Made by a program: the position numbers and the translations under genes. Source: Massilia niastensis DSM 21313 (lineage in GTDB: Bacteria > Pseudomonadota > Gammaproteobacteria > Burkholderiales > Burkholderiaceae_D). From it: a stretch of 35,513 nt of DNA. Below, piece after piece: positions 31,636 to 35,513 of this stretch; the stretch's first letter is position 1; each line of letters opens with the position of its first letter. The stretch spans positions 1-35,513 of the forward strand of contig NZ_KB908131.1 of NCBI RefSeq assembly GCF_000382345.1, written 5' to 3'. The notes beneath the pieces were generated by a model. It saw only the letters and a list, made by a program, of their open reading frames with translations. It ran no database searches and had not been told where the DNA came from.

Positions 31636-32430
31636 ATGAGTTACACCAATACCCCCGACATGCTGTCGATCGAATACCGCGGTCCGATTGCACTACTGTC
31701 GCTTAATCGTCCGGCCAAACGCAACGCAATCAACGACGACACCATCCGCGCGTTGCGCGATTTTTTCAGTGACCTTACGCCAGACGTGAAGGTCGTCGTA
31801 CTCCAGGGGATCGGCGAGCATTTCTGTGCAGGACTCGACTTGTCCGAAGTAAGGGGACGCAACGCCGGCGAGGCGATGTTTCACTCGCGCAGATGGCATG
31901 AGGCGTTCGAGCGTATCCAGTTCGGCCCAGTGCCAGTGATTACTGTGCTCAAGGGTGCCGTCATCGGCGGCGGCCTGGAAATTGCCGCCGCCACCCAGAT
32001 CCGGATCGCTGAGGATTCGGCGTTCTATGCCCTCCCGGAGGGCCAGCGGGGTCTGTTTCTCGGAGGCGGTGGTTCGGTCAGGATTCCTCGCCTCATCGGC
32101 GTGCATCGCGTGACAGACATGATGCTGACCGGACGTGTGCTCAATGCCGCGGAGGGCCATCAGGCTGGTATTTCTCAATATCTTGTCGGGCAGGGCGAAG
32201 GCTTCGACAAGGCACTGGAATTGGCCGCGAAGATAGCGGGAAATGCGCCGCTGACCAACTACGGAGTCATGCATGTCCTGCCGCGTATCGCCGATCAGTC
32301 GATACAGGACGGCTTGATGACTGAAGCATTAATCGCCGCCGTCGCGCAGAGCGATCCGGCAACGCAGCAGCGTCTGTCCGCCTTCGTGGATGGCCGGACA
32401 AACAAGGTTAAACCCCCGCAGGAAGGCTGA
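31636..32430 (+). CDS. Enoyl-CoA hydratase/isomerase (crotonase) family protein
   Basis: A 264-residue crotonase-fold enzyme. The oxyanion-hole segments CAGLDL (64-69) and VIGGGLEIA (109-117) are present. Both catalytic glutamates of hydratases are also present: Glu115 in GGGLE and Glu135 in ALPEGQRGLFLGGGG. It lacks the features of hydroxycinnamoyl-CoA hydratase-lyase (CFGGGFSPLVACD, LSEINWGIPPG), so simple hydration of an enoyl-CoA (or isomerisation) is more likely than release of an aldehyde such as vanillin. It starts 19 bp after the BKACE gene with AGGAAA upstream. Confidence 0.88.
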   Translation: MSYTNTPDMLSIEYRGPIALLSLNRPAKRNAINDDTIRALRDFFSDLTPDVKVVVLQGIGEHFCAGLDLSEVRGRNAGEAMFHSRRWHEAFERIQFGPVPVITVLKGAVIGGGLEIAAATQIRIAEDSAFYALPEGQRGLFLGGGGSVRIPRLIGVHRVTDMMLTGRVLNAAEGHQAGISQYLVGQGEGFDKALELAAKIAGNAPLTNYGVMHVLPRIADQSIQDGLMTEALIAAVAQSDPATQQRLSAFVDGRTNKVKPPQEG

Positions 32431-32529
32431 AACTGATTTGCGAGAGACGGCGGCATAAAAAAGCATCTTGGGCTGCTGGTCCGAAAATTGATACCCGACC
32501 ATCGATTACATAACAACGTGGAGACTAAA

Positions 32530-33621
32530 ATGAAAAAACAGAGTATGACGGCGCTTGCTCTCGCCGTCGCAGTGTTCACTTCCAGCGCAGCGGCGCAAAG
32601 TTCGGTTACCGTTTACGGGTTACTTGATACTGGCATGCTACACACCACCAACGCCAATGCCGCTGGCGACTCAGTGACGAAGATGCCGTCGCTGACCGGC
32701 GCATTCCCCTCACGCTTGGGTTTCCGTGGGACCGAAGATCTAGGAAATGGTCTGCACGCCTTTTTCGTGCTGGAGAACGGTTTGGGGCCTGACACCGGAA
32801 CGGCGGGGCAGGGCGGGCGGCTGTTCGGGCGGGCGGCAAATGTGGGCATAAGGGGCGCGTTCGGCACAATTACGCTCGGACGCCAGGTCAACATGACCTA
32901 TGTGTCGATCCTTAAATCGGATGTGCTTGGCCCAAACATTTTTGGCACAGCGAGTCTCGATCCCTACCTGCCGAATTCGCGCTCCGATAACGCCATCGGC
33001 TACCTCGGAATTTTTTCGGGCTTCACGATTGGCGCGACCTATAGTTTCGGACGCGACGCTTCAGCTGCCGGCGGCCCGGCTGCCACGAATTGCGCCGGTG
33101 AAGTACCAGGAAACTCCAAGGCCTGCCGCCAGGTAACTGCGCTCCTCGGCTACGACAGCACCAGGTTCGGTGTTAACGTCACTTACGACGTCCTGAACGG
33201 TAATGCCGGTGCCGCAGGCGGTCTCACCTCCAGCGAGAATGACGACAAGCGCATTGGCGTAAATGGTTACTTCATGCTGGGCGCGACGAAAGTAGGTGGA
33301 GGCATCATCAACCGCGAGACCCGTGCGGCGACAGGCTCGGTAGAGTCGAACCTGCTTTACCTCGGCGTGAGCAAGCCGATGTCCCCGCAGATTACCCTCG
33401 ACGCGGAAGTGGTGCACCGCGATCAAAAAAACAGCAATGACGACGCCACGTTAGTGGCCATCCGTGCGACTTATGCCTTATCAAAACGGACAGCCCTCCA
33501 TGCGTCTATTGGGCATATCCGTAACGAAGGGCTATCCGCCGCCGCTCTGGATGCCGGGGGCACGGTCGGCGTAGGCATGAACCAGAACGGCATTCTGGCA
33601 GGGTTGAGACACAACTTCTGA
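32530..33621 (+). CDS. Outer-membrane general porin (second copy)
   Basis: A 363-residue precursor with a signal peptide ending AAA before QSSVTVYGLLDTG, the porin motifs SRLGFRGTEDLGNGLHAFF and RLFGRAANVGIRG, and a terminal Phe (RHNF). It is a close paralogue of the porin at 14662, yet its third codon positions are visibly richer in A/T, suggesting a different recent history. ATG 32530 has GGAG upstream (the frame extends to 32488, but the signal peptide fits 32530). The 99-bp gap before it contains no clear terminator, so it may be co-transcribed with the catabolic genes. It is likely the outer-membrane entry route for the operon's substrate. Confidence 0.9.
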   Translation: MKKQSMTALALAVAVFTSSAAAQSSVTVYGLLDTGMLHTTNANAAGDSVTKMPSLTGAFPSRLGFRGTEDLGNGLHAFFVLENGLGPDTGTAGQGGRLFGRAANVGIRGAFGTITLGRQVNMTYVSILKSDVLGPNIFGTASLDPYLPNSRSDNAIGYLGIFSGFTIGATYSFGRDASAAGGPAATNCAGEVPGNSKACRQVTALLGYDSTRFGVNVTYDVLNGNAGAAGGLTSSENDDKRIGVNGYFMLGATKVGGGIINRETRAATGSVESNLLYLGVSKPMSPQITLDAEVVHRDQKNSNDDATLVAIRATYALSKRTALHASIGHIRNEGLSAAALDAGGTVGVGMNQNGILAGLRHNF

Positions 33622-33712
33622 TCGTTGCAGGCATTGCAGCGCAGCGGTGAATCTATCCCCGGGTCCGATCCTCTCGGGCCAGGCCCGGTGACTCTACGTC
33701 CAGAATGGAGAA

Positions 33713-35344
33713 ATGATGAAACGACATAACAAAAACGGTCTGGCCTGTGCGCGCGCAGCGCGCGCGAAGTTGATCCAGGCATGTGTTCTGATACCGATCG
33801 CGCTGGCACTGGCGGGATGCGGCGGGAACGAGGACGAGGAGGTGCCGGTGATCGCGCCTGCGTCTCCGGTGCAGACGTTTAGTGCACTGTGCGCCGGACT
33901 CGTGGGAAAGACGATCGGCACCGGCAAGTTGACGGCGGCTTCCGTCGCTGCGGCCACCGCCACCGCTCCGGAATCCTGCAGCGCGAGCGGTGAGATTGTC
34001 TCGTCCGCCGCGTCTACGACCAGGTTCACGCTTACCCTTCCCAACCCACAGAGCTGGAATAAAAAACTTATCCACCTTGGAGGCGGGGCCTACAACGGAA
34101 CAATTCCCGCTGCCGACCCGGAGGTGACGAAGCGCGGATACGCCATTGTGGCCAGCGATTCCGGCCACCAGGGAAACCCATTATCCTTCGACTTCGCACT
34201 GAACAATCCTGCCGGTTTCGATAACTTCGCGTTCGCTTCGGTACCCAAGGTATACGATGCGGCCCTGGCAGGCGTTCGCCTCGCGTACGACGCGAGTCCG
34301 GAACGCAAATATTTCTTCGGTGCGTCAACCGGTGGGCGCGAGGCCTTGCAACAAGCGATGCGCAACCCGAGCAATTACGATGGCATCATTGCACTGGAAC
34401 CCGTCGTCGACTATTCGGCGGTTAACCAGAAGGGCATCGAAGTTCAGAAGCGGATCGCAGCAGGAGGAGGCGCAGGGTGGCTGAGTCCCGCAAAAGTGTC
34501 TCTCGTGGAGAGCGCCCGCCTGGCAGCGTGCGACAGCGGCGACGGACTCGCAGACGGTATCATCTCTGACGCGGAGCACTGCGCGTTCAATCCAGTTGCG
34601 TTGCGTTGTGCAAGCGGTACGGACAGCGGAGCCGCTTGCTTGTCCGACGCCCAGCTTGCCACGGTTCAGGTGATGACCAGTAACGGGCGTCTCGCGGTCC
34701 CGACTGCGAACGGCGTGACGACTGCCTTTCAGTTCGGCGTCGGTGCCGAGGCCGATCCGTCGGGGTGGACCACCTGGAACTTCGGTACTGCCCCGAGCCC
34801 GATCACTGGGATGCTGGGCGTGTTCGCGACCGGGTGGGCAAGGTTTGCTGTCCTAAACGACGCAAACGCGGACATCCTTACCCATGACCCAGCAGCGTTC
34901 GCGCCGCAGTGGCTGGCGTCGTCGATCAAATCGAACGCCAATAATCCGGACATGCATTTGTTTGCTGCGCGTGGCGGCAAGCTGTTGTTGTGGCATGGCT
35001 GGAGCGACCACTTGGTCCAGCCTCGCGGCAGTATCGACCTCTACAACCGGACGGTACAGGCAATGGGGGACGAGAGCGTCAACTTGTTTATGCGGTTTTA
35101 TATGTCGCCGGGAGTGACCCACAGCTTCACTGGCCCCGGCGCAAGCAGTACGGATTTCCTGACCGTACTTGAGGCATGGGTCGAGAGAGGCACTACACCG
35201 CCAGAAGCCCTCGTGTCGACCAAACGCGCAGCCGACGGTTCCACCGTCTTGACCCGTCCGACCTGCCGTTATCCAGCCTGGCCACGATACAATGGCTCGG
35301 GCGACAAGAATTTGGCGGCTAGCTTCACCTGCATTAGAACGTAG
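33713..35344 (+). CDS. Tannase/feruloyl esterase family lipoprotein
   Basis: A 543-residue alpha/beta hydrolase of the tannase family (tannases, feruloyl esterases, MHETase), which hydrolyses esters of aromatic acids. The signal peptide ends in lipobox LAGC (Cys36), so it should be a lipoprotein, probably on the outer membrane. The catalytic triad is Ser205 (GASTGGREAL), Asp432 (HGWSDHLVQP) and His470 (PGVTHSFTGPG). The lid calcium loop ACDSGDGLADGIISDAEHC (272-290) is conserved. The family's CS-D-HC motif, whose two Cys form a disulfide behind the triad, is absent: Ala204 and Ser471 stand in those places. ATG 33713 has GGAGAA upstream; ATG 33716 is equally possible. It could release the aromatic acid taken up by the preceding genes. 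Confidence 0.88.
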   Translation: MMKRHNKNGLACARAARAKLIQACVLIPIALALAGCGGNEDEEVPVIAPASPVQTFSALCAGLVGKTIGTGKLTAASVAAATATAPESCSASGEIVSSAASTTRFTLTLPNPQSWNKKLIHLGGGAYNGTIPAADPEVTKRGYAIVASDSGHQGNPLSFDFALNNPAGFDNFAFASVPKVYDAALAGVRLAYDASPERKYFFGASTGGREALQQAMRNPSNYDGIIALEPVVDYSAVNQKGIEVQKRIAAGGGAGWLSPAKVSLVESARLAACDSGDGLADGIISDAEHCAFNPVALRCASGTDSGAACLSDAQLATVQVMTSNGRLAVPTANGVTTAFQFGVGAEADPSGWTTWNFGTAPSPITGMLGVFATGWARFAVLNDANADILTHDPAAFAPQWLASSIKSNANNPDMHLFAARGGKLLLWHGWSDHLVQPRGSIDLYNRTVQAMGDESVNLFMRFYMSPGVTHSFTGPGASSTDFLTVLEAWVERGTTPPEALVSTKRAADGSTVLTRPTCRYPAWPRYNGSGDKNLAASFTCIRT

Positions 35345-35428
35345 TGTGGTCGCGGGCACGGGCGGCATCAGGCAGCTCGCTTTCCTTGAGCACGATCTCG
35401 ACGGCGCACGTGAGGATTCCATCGGCAT
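35334..35428 (-). pseudogene. Possible C-terminal remnant of an unidentified protein
   Basis: On the minus strand an open frame RDADGILTCAVEIVLKES.. runs to a TAA at 35334-35336, with a strong preference for G/C at third positions, as in real genes here. It overlaps the esterase stop by 11 bp in the convergent direction and has no start. It seems to be cut at about 35428, where a possible insertion-sequence end begins. I do not recognise the protein. Confidence 0.3.
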
Positions 35429-35513
35429 CTCTAGGGAAGCGCTGATTTAATCGATATTTTTCTCGTGGCCGGAGCTGTGCTGTCGACGCTGGCTTGACGA
35501 GCAGCGAAGCGAG
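35429..35513. mobile_element. Possible end of an insertion sequence at the window edge
   Basis: GGGAAGCGCTGATTTAATCGA (starting about 35437) resembles terminal repeats seen in many proteobacterial insertion sequences, and the composition changes here. No transposase is visible before the window ends, so this is a weak call. Confidence 0.25.

Noticed and set aside
29689..33621. The dehydrogenase-BKACE operon as a true carnitine or gamma-butyrobetaine pathway
   Set aside because: Not excluded, but the feruloyl-CoA-synthase-like ligase, the BoxR-type regulator, the HAAT-type transporter and the esterase fit an aromatic substrate better than a trimethylammonium one.

Overview
The window looks like a chromosomal piece of a high-GC betaproteobacterium of the Burkholderiales, probably Oxalobacteraceae (Massilia-like). 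This rests on the general-porin type, the BenM-type regulator, the codon usage and the BzdR/BoxR-type regulator; it is an inference, not a database match. It is a catabolic region for aromatic acids, flanked by mobile-element debris.

Left edge (1-1860): the end of an IS3-type element, then a complete-length but frameshifted IS6-family element (about 822 bp between imperfect 14-bp inverted repeats, no target duplication) that cuts off the 3' end of a small lipoprotein gene. Next comes a single-Cache chemoreceptor (1860-3491) and a gene-free stretch with two perfect hairpins.

First catabolic block (3909-about 16100): a BenM/CatR LysR regulator reads divergently from one long co-directional array, catB-catC-catA-benABCD-catD-benE-benK-porin-'pcaI. 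It encodes benzoate uptake, benzoate to catechol (BenABCD), ring cleavage (CatA) and conversion through muconate and muconolactone to 3-oxoadipate (CatB, CatC, CatD). The promoter region carries a perfect ATAC-N7-GTAT LysR site and a second near-match 22 bp away. The last gene, the 3-oxoadipate CoA-transferase A subunit, is truncated and carries several frameshifts, so the final CoA-dependent steps must be encoded elsewhere.

Second block (16400-35344): two divergent operons share a promoter region at 21680-21877, where each promoter overlaps an AACTATAGT(T) palindrome. The minus-strand operon holds a decayed acyl-CoA dehydrogenase, an ABC substrate-binding protein, an acyl-CoA synthetase, a GST-kappa/HCCA-isomerase-like protein and a hotdog thioesterase. 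The plus-strand operon holds a second substrate-binding protein, a feruloyl-CoA-synthase-like ligase, a BzdR/BoxR-type regulator (XRE domain plus shikimate-kinase-like domain), a branched-chain-type ABC transporter (LivH, a LivM-LivG fusion, LivF), a carnitine-dehydrogenase-like 3-hydroxyacyl dehydrogenase, a BKACE-family beta-keto acid cleavage enzyme, an enoyl-CoA hydratase, a second porin and a tannase/feruloyl-esterase-family lipoprotein.

The most interesting hypothesis is that the second block shortens phenylpropanoid (cinnamate-type) side chains by a beta-oxidation-like route in which BKACE replaces thiolase: esterase, porin, ABC uptake, CoA ligation, dehydrogenation, hydration, 3-OH oxidation, then BKACE giving an aroyl-CoA plus acetoacetate. 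The thioesterase could release benzoate (or a substituted benzoate) into the neighbouring ben/cat pathway, and the BoxR-type regulator could sense the aroyl-CoA. No thiolase, hydratase-lyase (vanillin route), vanillin dehydrogenase or box gene is visible in the window. No tRNA, rRNA or CRISPR was seen.
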